Origin: Beroe forskalii
Lineage: Eukaryota; Ctenophora; Nuda; Beroida; Beroidae
Assembly: GCA_011033025.1 (NCBI GenBank)
Contig: WFMF01000383.1
Location: forward strand, 1-64,000
DNA: 64,000 bases
Direction: 5' to 3'
In this document: one piece after another, positions 44,869 through 55,750 of the stretch
Numbering within the stretch: the first letter of the stretch is position 1
How the letters are laid out: each line of letters begins with the position of its first letter
The notes under the pieces: generated by a model
Database searches by the model: none
What the model saw: the letters and a program-made list of their open reading frames with translations, nothing else
Told to the model about the DNA's origin: nothing
Position numbers and translations under genes: made by a program

Positions 44869-45119
44869 CGTATCTTTTTTACGGATTGGTAAAAAATAAT
44901 CAATCAATTAGAATTGTAGTGCTTGAAATTTGTGAACGAGGAGCTGCGTAGCAGCGCATAGTTTGCTGTGTATTTGCAGGCCCAGAAGCTTGTGTGAAAC
45001 CTGGTAATTGATAGTGTATTTACATAGTAAAATGGGTGCTATAAAAATACATATCTCCCTGCATAGGAAGCTGATTGCGACACCATACACGTGACCCTTG
45101 AACGTGACAGGTCACGTGT

Positions 45120-46044
45120 CATGGTGACCATGAATCAGAGCTTTGTAATTATACCACGCTCTGCTCATATCAGTAATTAGATTATCTTGAGAGTCGCAAG
45201 GAGAGCGCATTTCCTATATTTTCCTGAATGCACCAAAAATAAAGATACACCAGGGGATATGAAGTGTAAAAGTGATATGATCCTGCTACTTTATTAAAAC
45301 TATAGAGTTGTATGTTTAATCTATGTTTATGATGAAACTAAATTGTTTTTATGGCTGCATCCAATTTAACCGGTATATCCAGTACTAATAAGGAGTTTAA
45401 ACAATTTCAAGCAAAAGGCTTTCCTCTACCAACTGGTGCTAATATATACACCTGCTGTGAATAATAGGCGGCTAGATTCGACAGTTTGGCAGCGTGTTAC
45501 CATGTTAATGACGGCCGGATAAATTAAATATGTAAGGCTAGTAGTTGATACTTGTACCAACCATGGCAAGATTGGATGACACCTGATATTGTTTGTTCTG
45601 TATTTTTGTTATAAGAGCCAATCGATTTTCTCAAAAACCACTTGGAATTGTCCATAATTTCAATTTTATTCCCTGATTGTAACTCTCAGCCGGCCCTCAC
45701 AGTGGAATATCTATACACAATACAAAATGCTATTCTTCTATTCAGTGTATTGATTGAATTGAATGTATTTGCTAGCAATACCCTCCGAATCAATGATAAA
45801 CAATTAAGGAAGAAAATTCAATTTCGTGATGCCAGGGGCTTTAGTTGTGCTACATTAGATTAACTTGTATTGTTTGTTCTTGCTTTTTGTTATGCTACGC
45901 TTTAGGCCAATTTTATTCACCGGTGACCATTCAACCGATCGGCGATGAAATGTGATGCAATTCTTGATCGATATTCGTTGTCTCTTATTAAGCTGTTGTT
46001 ATACAATTCGTCGGTGAAGTTGGTAAAAATTGGTTTATTTCCAG
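45120..46044. other. Upstream of the unidentified membrane-protein exon
   Basis: An open frame at 45642-45863 has a hydrophobic segment (YTIQNAILLFSVLIELNVF), but I see no splice sites that tie it to a gene. It could be a 5' exon of the gene ending at 46710 or a chance frame. Confidence 0.3.
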
Positions 46045-46710
46045 GTAAATGCCATACTCTAGTTGTAAAGTTTAGCTCATATACCCGGAGTTTCGAATCC
46101 TCAGAGGTACCCAAATCATACCCTCCAATAACAAGCCCTGTGTTTGGAAATATCAGACTGGAAATGACGAAAGACTACGTATACAACGTTCACTTCACCA
46201 ACTCAGTGTACCTCAACAAACTCCTCTCCTCCGTGTTTTCGGTCTTCAAAAACGCGGCAGCACCCGGCAGTTTCTCCGATAGGAACGCGGTAACGCGGGT
46301 TACCGCGTACCTGATCTACATTCTCATGAGCTTTGCCTTGGAGTCACTGGTGGCGATTTTTTCGCTGTACTTTTTCTTTGTTCTGACCTTCACAGACAGC
46401 TATTTCCTGCAGCCAGTCAACAAGTAAAGTGATATTTCGTTTAAATTTTATGTAAGAAATCACCCAGTGCATTTGATAGTTTAACTTATTGCATTTTCCT
46501 ATTTGGGTGACAAAAAGTCAGTTAAGTGTGACACTGAAAACGTTTCCATTTCAGAAATAAATTTGTGCAAACATTTAGAGACAGGAACTTTCGCCGAAAA
46601 CTACTTTGTCAATAATTAACTACCTTGCTAGTTTATCTTTATTTACCTATTTCAGTGGAGCAGGGAGCGAAGACTCAAAGAAAAAGGAGGAATCAAGCTC
46701 ATCGAAGTAA
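46045..46710 (+). CDS. 3' end of an unidentified single-pass membrane protein gene (two exons)
   Basis: Not recognised. An exon from 46045 (acceptor TTTATTTCCAG) to 46423 (donor AACAA|GTAAAG) encodes a soluble region (SSEVPKSYPPITSPVFGNIR, VYNVHFTNSVYLNKLLSSVF). One strong membrane segment follows (AYLIYILMSFALESLVAIF and on to FFFVLTF), then SYFLQPVN. The last exon, 46656-46710, joins in phase and adds a hydrophilic tail, GAGSEDSKKKEESSSSK, then a stop. The phase at 46045 shows that at least one upstream exon exists. The gene converges on the GPCR gene (stop to stop about 700 bp). The coding signal is supported by phase-compatible GT-AG sites and the stop, but I cannot name a family. Confidence 0.6.
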
Positions 46711-47405
46711 TGTTTCTTCCGACATGGAAATCCATGCAGAATTGATGTTTTAATGGATTGAATGTTTTTTCAGTTCTGCAGCAAAAGCCTGCTAAGGTTT
46801 TCAAATCATGTCAGAACATTGTCCTGTGAATTGGAAATGGAACACTGGAACTGAATTTAAGTATCGTGCCTATTTCACACTGCTAGGCTAGGATTTGAGC
46901 TGACTGGAAGGACATTGACAATGTAGGGACAACCGTTAGGGTTATAGTTTAGGGTTTACTTTTTCTCTCGTATTGTTTTCAATTGCATGTCGGCGATCTT
47001 TTGGCTGATGAAACAAGTGTTTGACGTGTTGCATTTATTGAAGCATGAGTAATTTTGCCATGGATACAGTGATTGCTTATTTTTACCATCTTGAAGGCAA
47101 CGTGTTTAAGTTTCATTCTTCAATCGTCTCAATCGATAGCGTCAACGGTACCATTCACGAGTTCCTAAGCCCGCATAGGTGTGTGTAAATTCACGAGATA
47201 AACTAACGTGTGATATAATTCTAGGGATCCAAATTTTGGGGATACGTAAATATGGGTATATTTTTCGGAAAAAAAAGTTTTGTACCTTTTAAGTACATCT
47301 CGTAAGGTAAGTGCATAATCTACTATATAACTGTGGATGCAAGCTAAATCAACGCACCCTTCAAATTTCCACCAATTACGTACTCAGTACATGACCACAT
47401 AGATA
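46711..47405. other. Convergent intergenic region
   Basis: 3' flanks of the membrane-protein gene and the GPCR. A left-end fragment of the CCTAAGCCCGCATAGG repeat lies at 47162-47190. Confidence 0.45.
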
Positions 47406-50400
47406 TTAAACATGAAACGTACTACATAATTGAGCAGGGTTGGCATTCACACCACCATGAACCTCCGGTTGAAGGTTAGCCTCATCTCCATCCCCAGATG
47501 AACTCCGAGCTCTAATGAGGGATAATTTCTTAGTCCAAGAGTGCGCTCGCCTCCGGAAAGAACAATTGGACCCATGAGTTGATAACCTTAGACTTCTAGT
47601 CCTGCCAAGAGATTTCCTTGTGTTGAAACTGTTACATCTCGCAAAAGTATTTCGAATACTGTTATTGCTGGTAGTCCTGGCAAAGGAATTGTTGACCCTG
47701 ACTCCATCTCTAACAAAAGTGGGTCTAATATAGGCTTCCCTAACTCCATCTCTAACAAAAGTGGGTCTGATGTAGGTTTCCCGGGTGAAGGAGTCTACTC
47801 TGCGGGGGTGGAGGGTTCTCTTTGCTGGGTATCGGGGTATGTTGGCTGACGGATTATTGGGTTTATTGGTCGATTCATCCCATAGGACAGTAGAGCCACT
47901 GAAGAAACCGAATGCTTGTTGCTCCTGGAATGGTAGAAGAGTGTGAGTAAGCAGCCTAAAATCCTCGGCGATTTTTGCTCCGATGGCCAAAAAATTGATG
48001 TCAATAATAAATAAGCCATCGCCACTTTGACGCGCGCACTTCGCATGGCCATAGGCATAACTTTGTAATTTTTCATCCAATTTTCACGAACAAATACACT
48101 AAAATAATGCAAGCTAAAGATAAGCTATATCAGGCAATGACGGATGAAAAGCAACTTACCTCAATTTGCTCCCTTCTCAATCTTTCGTGAGTACTGCGAC
48201 AACAAAACATGTCCAGGAAGGTTTTCCTGACTTGCTGGTGGAAAAACCCGTAGATAACGGGGTTCAGACAACTGCGGGTGGGGTGTCCGGGATTATTGCG
48301 TGAATTGGTACTTAATAAAATCAGATTTATTCATTAAAATCAGCTTCTTTTATTTGGTCGCAGAGACTATAATCATCATTAATCAGAACTGGTAAACCCT
48401 TAGTGCATACTTTGGGGAGGGGATTTGTTTGAATTCAGGGATTTATAAGGCAGCATCACATCTTATGCAGCCATTATGTTTGCAGGCTGTTAGAAAGGAA
48501 AATAAGGAAACTGAAGTTTCCACCAGTATGTAAAACTTGCAAACTGTTCAGCACATGGATATTATCAAACCTGTTGATGATAGCAATGACAAAGACAGCG
48601 ATAATGAGCCCGTGTGGGAAGTGGGATTCGCAGTAAGCATCGAGGAAGTTCATGGCGATTCCTGTCACTGAAAAAAGGATGGGAATTCATTATCTGTGAA
48701 GTGAAATACGACAAAAAACTTCTAAAAAGTAAAAGCTATATCAAGAAAAATCATGGCGATTCCTGTCCCTGAAGAAAGATGGGAATTCATAATCTGCGAA
48801 GTAAAATGCGACGAAAAAACTTTTGAACGCTGTATTACTTTTCTTCTTTATTTTTAAATTACCTAGTAGGCTCACCAAAACCGTTGGACGTGTGGTGTGG
48901 TAACCCCCTTACTAAATTGGGTGTGTTTTAACCATTTCGTCAATTCAAACCCACGTAACTAAACCTCACACAGCCCAGAGAAACCGTATTCTAACTTGAA
49001 TTAACAAAATTGACGCATTTCTTCATTTTTGCAGCTCATCGACGTGAAATACAACAAGTAACTTCAATTTTACGTGCATTTATCACATTTGAACTTGTTT
49101 GAGTTCTTGCAAAGAAATAACTTAAATTTGACAATGATAAGACGTACCTGAGACCGGTGACCAGCATATCATGTAGGAGATGACGATTATCAGCCAGATG
49201 AAACTCTTCTTATAACAGTGATATTTCTCCGAGGTTTTGGTGATGAAAGCCAGCGATTGCTGGGTTATCAGCCGAAGAGGTTTCACCTTCGCCTTCTTTG
49301 TTGGGGATGCGGCAGGTTCTAGGGAGAAATATTAGTTTATTTTCTTAGTTAATAGGAAGTTTAAGAGGTGACCATCATCATTAGCGTTTCATTTTGTTAG
49401 ATTCACCTTTTTCATCATCTATAGCATGATATAATTTTGATTTTGCTCAAACATTTGCATATCATTTGGCTAATCCACCGCTTTTCTGTCAGTGATTTAT
49501 GAGCCGGTTTTTAGCTCAAGCAAGAAATAACGCAACTTTTACTCGCAGTGTTACCTATTTTATGTTTCGATCTATGATAGCCATTCTCCCCGAATCGTTT
49601 CTTCAGGATACCATCCGTTTGCTTACTTTTGAAGGAAACACCAAGGATCCGGTAGTAGCAGTAGCCTGGAAGTGGAAAGGATAACGTTTTCTCGGCAGAT
49701 TGACTTTGCAATCGGCGCCGGTCAGCACTGATCAGCGCCGATTCACCGCCCTTCGGCGCTGATCAGCACTGATCGGCACCGATCGCAAAGTCAACATCTG
49801 CCGTTTTTTCAAGGATTAAAAGTACCTCGCCCTGGCAAACCTGACCGGGTCTTGATAGTTGCCAATCAGGGCTCAAGAAACACGGTCAGCTTGCAATCTT
49901 ATTGGTCAATGTCTCATCATTCCTCAGAAAAGGGTCATGGCCCAGGGCCAATGTTGTATGTACGGCCTGGTGGATCATAAATCGCCGACCCCCCACCATA
50001 ATTTATTTTCTGGTCAAGATAGAGACTTCCCCTTTCAGTCCACTAACCTATAAGAGGAGTAGGTAGAAGTGTGAGCAGCACCTTCTTAGAGATGCTAAAC
50101 ACGGTAAAACCGACGTGAGAATAGCCCATGTGGTGGTAGGAAGGGGAGAGACATCCGAAAGCGTTGTTGTAGTACACGAAGGGGAACCAGCCTGACACCT
50201 GGAGGTTACGTGTTAGTCACGTGTTAGTCACGGGTTAGTCACGTGTTAGTCATGTGTTAGTCATGTGTAAGTCACGTGTTAGTCACGCGTTAGTCACGCG
50301 TTAGTCATGTGTAAGTCACGTGTTAGTCACTAGTTAGTCACGTGTTAGTTTTTCTGCATCGCGTTGGGGCCTAGCGGAATAGGTGCCGACTAGTTTGGGT

Positions 50401-52155
50401 CTTTGGGTTGGGACTCAACCTTCACCCGATTAGGGTTAGGGTCATGACGAGAGTTATGGTTAAGGTTATGGCTAAGGTTAGAGTTCTGGTGGAACAACCC
50501 GAAACCACCTGAACCCACCCGAAACAGGCAGAACCAGGCGAACCCACCCAAAATATGGGTGGTTTCGGGATAGTTTCGGGTTGTTTCAGATGGGTTCGGT
50601 AGATTTGGGTGGTTGCGTATCAGTCACAGCTACACGAAAGAATCGGAAGTTCAATAATATCATCAAGTCAACCTTTGGAAGCGTGATGATTTCGATGTCA
50701 CTGAACGTACTATAGAAGGGCAATTTTGAAAATCATTTTTCTCATCAAATCAATAGAAGACAATGTTAGAAGGGCATGTTCCCACCTGAGGTAGCTCCAC
50801 TGAGAGGGATATTATCCAAATCAGCAGAATAAGTACCAGCATCCTGCTCCTGGTTACTATCCTGTTATACTTCAGTGGGTGCAACACCTGATATTACTTG
50901 GGTCAACATCGTACATGTGGCATTAGAATCAATGGCATTGACACACTTTTTTTTAAATAACGTGTGTCAGAGATGGTGTGATCAGAGGCACTAGGGGTGC
51001 GGAGTGCCATTTCTAACACCAATGTACAAGGAATATAGTCTACTACTAAACGGGGGATGGATCTACAAGAGATCCAAACAGAGTCCCCAGCACGGGACCT
51101 CCTGCTGGGAGGTCCCTGTTGCCAGGGCTACTGTGGATCAGGATGGGAACAAGTCCCGTACCTCCCCAGGAAGGAATATAGTCACTCACAGCGAGATATC
51201 TCTCCAGAGCCATTCCAGCGAGAGTCCACGTGGAGATCCTGCTGGACACGTAAATCACCACGCCGTTCAGAATGCAGAGAGCAGGGGAGAGGCGAGGGGC
51301 GTGGTCGCGTGGTGCACACTCTGGTGTGTAGTTGTAGGAGTGGGAGTGGTGGGTGTAGTGGTTGCTGGGGTTACTGAAAGTGGTTATTGGTTAAATGTCA
51401 GTTGTTTTAGGACTAATAGTAGTGAAAATTGAGAGGTTTGATCAATAAAAGTAACCGCTCGCATCCACAATAATGATGAACAGAAATTTGAAATGAATTA
51501 TGAAATGACTGATTGAATTTCAGTGAATACTCACAAATTGACAGCGGCGAATCCCGATATCGGCATGGCAATGGCCGATATCAAAACGTCACTGGCAGCT
51601 AGGCTTATCGTCAATAAGTTACTGGTATTTCTTAATCTGCAAATATGATAAACGGCTATTAGCAGTAGAACCAAAATTCCTTACTCCTATTTTTAGCAAG
51701 AAGGATGCGACGGTATCGATTTGAGCACAGGCTTAAAAGATCCTGAGTTCGAATCCCGGCCAGCGCCACTAAGGGGAGAGATTTATCTCAAGCCTATGCA
51801 GCCCGACGGTTCACTCAGCCGAGTGTACAGGAAACTGTGCGGGAGGGTTAAATGAGGAGCTGCCCATTGCAGCGAAGTCTCGGGCAAAGAAAGTATGAAT
51901 TAAACTTCCTTAACCTTCACTGGCTTGATTACTTGGGTCCTTCGATTCCTGTCATTGGCTGTACAGCTGTTGGAATAGAAGTAAAACATTCGAGATAAAA
52001 ATACGATTAGACAGTCAATACCTGACATTGCGACGCAGTGCCATGATCAGGCTGATGTTGCCAATAGTTCCGAAGATAGCCACAAGGTACAGGACACACC
52101 CTATGAGAATCTGACTGCTGATGGTAAAGGGTTCTGAGTATATGACTTCCACCAT
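47406..52155 (-). CDS. Rhodopsin-like (class A) GPCR, nine exons, about 520 residues
   Basis: Plasma-membrane receptor; ligand unknown. Exons on the minus strand: 52022-52155, 51535-51636, 51190-51364, 50786-50887, 50048-50198, 49148-49318, 48571-48667, 48160-48271, 47406-47924; all phases agree. TM1 has GTIGNISL, TM2 LAASD, and the TM3 end reads LAGMALERYLAV, with ERY in place of DRY. TM4 is LVLILLIWIISLSVEL, extracellular loop 2 has the conserved Cys (NAFGCLSPS), TM6 ends CWSP, and TM7 is NSCLNPVIYGFF. A Cys pair (DMFCCRS) after helix 8 is a likely palmitoylation site. The long basic Ser-rich tail contains a tandem 13-residue duplication (YIRPTFVRDGVRE/V). Loop 1 is unusually His/Tyr-rich (NHYTHHSHSYNYTP). 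No TM7 Lys is seen, so it is not an opsin. The acceptor of the third exon was chosen because only it keeps the frame. Confidence 0.85.
48285..48303 (-). repeat. Transposon end beside a GPCR splice acceptor
   Basis: TCCGGGATTATTGCGTGA matches the ends of the element at 11249-12005 in 16-17 of 18 bases. It lies 14 bases upstream of the acceptor of the exon that starts at 48271, so it may supply part of the acceptor region. Only one end is present. Confidence 0.5.
48881..49135. repeat. Fragment related to the 8431-8575 hairpin and its neighbours
   Basis: CACCAAAACCGTTGGACGTG followed by TGGTAACCCCCTTA and, further on, CACGTGCATT-like words resembles 8431-9100. It lies in the GPCR intron between exons 6 and 7. 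Confidence 0.5.
49693..49803. repeat. 111-bp GC-rich hairpin in a GPCR intron
   Basis: Arms of about 49 bp (from CGGCAGATTGACTTTGCAAT to TCAGCGCCGA, and the complement) around an 11-base centre. Inside the arms the word CAGCACTGATC recurs, so the arms are themselves repetitive. Confidence 0.8.
50210..50350. repeat. 12-bp minisatellite CACGTGTTAGT in a GPCR intron
   Basis: About eleven imperfect units, many with a CACGTG palindrome, followed by G-rich degenerate tracts (50425-50620). Confidence 0.85.
51690..51915 (+). mobile_element. tRNA-derived SINE in a GPCR intron
   Basis: GATCCTGAGTTCGAATCCCG followed by GCCAGCGCC is a T-arm with a B-box (GTTCGAATCC). It is preceded about 35 bases upstream by a weaker A-box-like GGTATCGATTTGAGC. 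A body about 150 bp long with its own palindromes (TTCACTCAGCCGAGTG) follows, ending near GTATGAATTAAAC. This is the layout of a tRNA-headed SINE. A free-standing tRNA gene is unlikely because the acceptor arm does not pair. Confidence 0.6.
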
Positions 52156-55100
52156 GGTAGTTTACTGGAGGAATTAAGAGTCAAACTTCTCTTAAGCCAA
52201 CCTTAAAATCTCAGGAACCACCATCAACTGGCGGTTCTTACAGAAGATTTTTGAGGAATCGAACCAGCCGGTAAAAGAGTGGTCAGCGAGGAAACTTATT
52301 TTATTACTTAATTACATAATTATTATCAATGTTCTAATCAAAAACCAGTTTGTACACATTCGACAGCAATCTACTCTGATGCCAATCAGCTTATTGAACG
52401 AAATATTAAATCGTGAATTTCAAAAGTTGAGCAATCCTGAAATCAAATGAAGAAAGTGATAAATGATTCATGAAATTAAGTTTTATTGCAAAATGAAAAA
52501 GATTAAAACGTAAAATGTTGCACATACGAGGAACAACTTATATGAGAATAATTGTAGAAATTCTAGCAGATTAAACACAGGGATTTCTGTACCACGTTTA
52601 TGAAGAAATTAAGACCGGGCATGAAACAGTGTAACCACAGGGTGGCAAGCTTTTTATGAGTCTATGTGAAGCGGAAGAGTGCTTATTGCTTATTAACCCT
52701 GTGTACATGGTTAAATTGTTTGTCTACCTCTAAGAACACATGTTTAGCACCACAATGGCTCGTTAATAAAACATGTTCTCAGAATAAACGTGAATTGTAA
52801 TTTGTCTGGGCCCCATGGGAATTGTTCTTTATATTCACATGGTGAGCATTTAGGGGTAAAGCATGGTAATAACCACTCAACCTAATTATATGGTTTTGTT
52901 CGAGCTCACCAAATTCTTTGTAAATCGGAGAAAAACGACTATCGTTTAAAAGACTAGACATTAACTTCGGGGCCGCTCAGGAGTGAGCGTCACACTACTA
53001 TACTAAAAGTAAAACTCATTGGTATGATGGTACTTCAAAGCTGGCAACACGCCTTGAAATACCAAGTTGTAATCAGTTAGAAACAAGTCAATTTAATGGT
53101 GTAATTCCATCAAGAACAGACCGATATAAGCATTCTGACCTCATGAAACCTCAACAAATGTCTTGACGAGATACCATGATGGAATTAGACTGATTACCAT
53201 TCTACTGAAGCCTACAAGTCTACTGATCTACAAGTCTACGGATATCAAACTTAACTTTGGGTAATTAGAATACGAGCTTTCTGTATTGCAGATATCAATA
53301 AGAAGAACACAAACAAACAAACAAACAAACAACCAAATAGACATTATGATTAATAACACACGAAGAAACAGCAGTAAATAACCAAGCAACTTATAGACTA
53401 GACAAGCCAACCAAGCCAATGGTCAGCCGAGTGACGAGTAGTGAGCATATAATCTGATAATGCCAGGACCATTCGAACGAAAAGACGATGGGATGGAACA
53501 GCCCAATTACTATACATCATTAATACAAATAGATTCGTCCTGGTTACTGCCTAAAGATTTAGACAGAGGGGGAGGGCGGAGGGAGGGCATATTTACATAT
53601 TTGATGGAGCAAATTTGGGAGAAATTAAACAGAACCTCTCGCGAGCGAAAAAAGTATGAAAGATGCAGACAAGTTATAACTGACTGTGGCGACAACATGT
53701 CACCACTAGGAAAGTAGGAACAACCTCAACCAAGCAACCAGTTTGCCATGAATTCTGCTATCGTCGGATATTAATCGTCGAATAAATTAAATGGTACAGT
53801 AGAATGGTGGGAGCGTAATTATGAGATTCAAGTTGAGCGAGTTATACCGTGATGAAAATTGACAATAATAGAAGAGTTTCGCTCACATGAGAAGAAAAAG
53901 ATGTGTCTCACACAATAAGAACTTGAACAATGAGTCTCAGAGAAGGTGACTAGAGTATACGAAGTCAAAATGGTTGACGTTGGTTTTCAATTATACTCAG
54001 AGTGGAAGAGTCTAGGAAACCAAACTCTTTCATTGTGATTATTAATGTTGAACAAGTAATTATAATATCGCGTAGAATATGCAGGACTATTTATATAAGT
54101 ATTATGCAGTGAACTGGGTGTGCGTTTCATAATAAATCATTAATGGGAGTGACAGCCAAGAAACCACATTTTTCATCCGATATTAAAAAAATGAATTGGC
54201 TAATAAAACCATGCCAACCTTGTCAACTCGGAGAAGAACAAATAAATTCATGGTACGTCATTTTACAGGGTACAACCAAATGTTCTCGAAGAATCGAAGA
54301 TGGTTGAATCTTCGAGCAAAAGAATTCCTAGGTGAGCACCGCATCGGGAATTATTTGTGCAATTATGCCAGTAAACTTTTAACATTTGATACTATTATCA
54401 TGTGTTCCTATCGTATGACACTAGAACACTGAACAGTGAACATCGACAATGGATGGACTGCTGTGTGCACTGTGCACATCATTCAAAAGCAAAACGTCGA
54501 AACGGTAGCTCACAAAAAAGTCTATCCGTACAACTCAAAATTGTCATCAGATTAACCAATCGATGTACGAGTTTACTGCCAACTCGCACGCTGATTGGCT
54601 GATGTCGAATGGGCCTGTGGGCAATACTAATACCCCGTCGATTATAATCGGATTGGATTGATACTTCCATCGGTAGAACATGTACACGGATTGATTAATT
54701 GCAGAGGCTTGATAATATGTGAATTGACAAGGAAATGGTTCATCTGATCGATGGACTGCTAAGTGAGGGGAGCATGTGATACCACCGCGTCATGGCATCA
54801 TGGGGCAACCAATCATCCTATCCATAAATTACGATAATACACCACGCTCAAAAAGAGAGATAATTTTAAGAGCTTCAGTTGCCTTATTAAATGATTGAAA
54901 ATAATTAAATTGACTTTTTCAATTTATGATAATGGCTTCAAGTTCAAATTCAATTTCAGCGGTTATCAACATCATGTTTGTGCAACGACACAACTCGAAC
55001 GAACAAAACCCAGTAGATTCAAAGGAAGGTGCAAATAATGAAATTGGTGCCACTGAACCGAATACAAATTACTATAACCCAGCTGGGAATGCTGGAATGA

Positions 55101-55680
55101 AGTATGAATGCATCAAACATTTAAATTTAATTCGTGGTTATAACATGACATTTTATTATCGCAGGGCACGGGAATCGTTCCGTTATCAGATGCTATTGTA
55201 GGGACTAAGAATAACGATCCAAGAATGAACGATGAACTGCACAAGATTACTACAAATTCCTAATCTTCCATTGTAATCAGACTCCTTATTCCTTCCGCCA
55301 ACTGAATCCAACAATAACATAATAAATTACACCTTATCGGACATTATTTACCACGGACGTTAGTTTTACGGACCTAAAACTTCACGGACATTAATATTCA
55401 CGCTTTATCCTGCCACTGAAAATTTACGTCCAAGAATTTCGCTTAGGGTTAATCGCTTGAAATTGCTTCAAATTCAATAGTTATCAAAACAAAGTTCTAC
55501 ACCACCAGACGTGACAATATAGGATTAGGACCACAGCAATAAAAAGTGCCCAAGTGTGGGAAATGGCCCAAATTGAAGTATGGGAAAGTATGTTCCAAGT
55601 ATGGGAAATGGCATTATAACCAGAATTCTTTGGCATCATTTTTTGTTACCCCCGTCATCAGCATATATCAAGATGCCCAC
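52156..55680. other. Upstream of the GPCR, no gene recognised
   Basis: AT-rich with several short open frames (for example 53460-53717 and 54926-55201) that lack domains and splice context. A (CAAA)n run lies near 53310. The GPCR promoter and any 5' untranslated exon would be here. Confidence 0.35.
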
Positions 55681-55682
55681 AG

Positions 55683-55750
55683 GAGAAAGGTTGGTTAAGA
55701 TGACGTCATTACAAGGGCACAATGTTCTACCTCCATGACGTTGTTGCGCC
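55683..55750 (+). repeat. CRE-pair dispersed repeat, member
   Basis: GAGAAAGGTTGGTTAAGATG continuing into ACGTCATTAC, then CATGACGTTGTTGCGCC. It aligns with 44150-44220. Confidence 0.5.

Noticed and set aside
45642-45863. Hydrophobic open frame as a confirmed 5' exon of the membrane-protein gene
   Set aside because: No phase-compatible splice pair to the exon at 46045 could be shown.
51690-51770. Free-standing tRNA gene
   Set aside because: A B-box and T-arm are present, but the acceptor and D arms do not pair and a SINE-like body follows.
53460-55201. Open frames at 53460-53717, 54196-54432 and 54926-55201 as possible genes
   Set aside because: No domain, no splice partners, and lengths expected by chance. 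They were kept only as part of the intergenic description.
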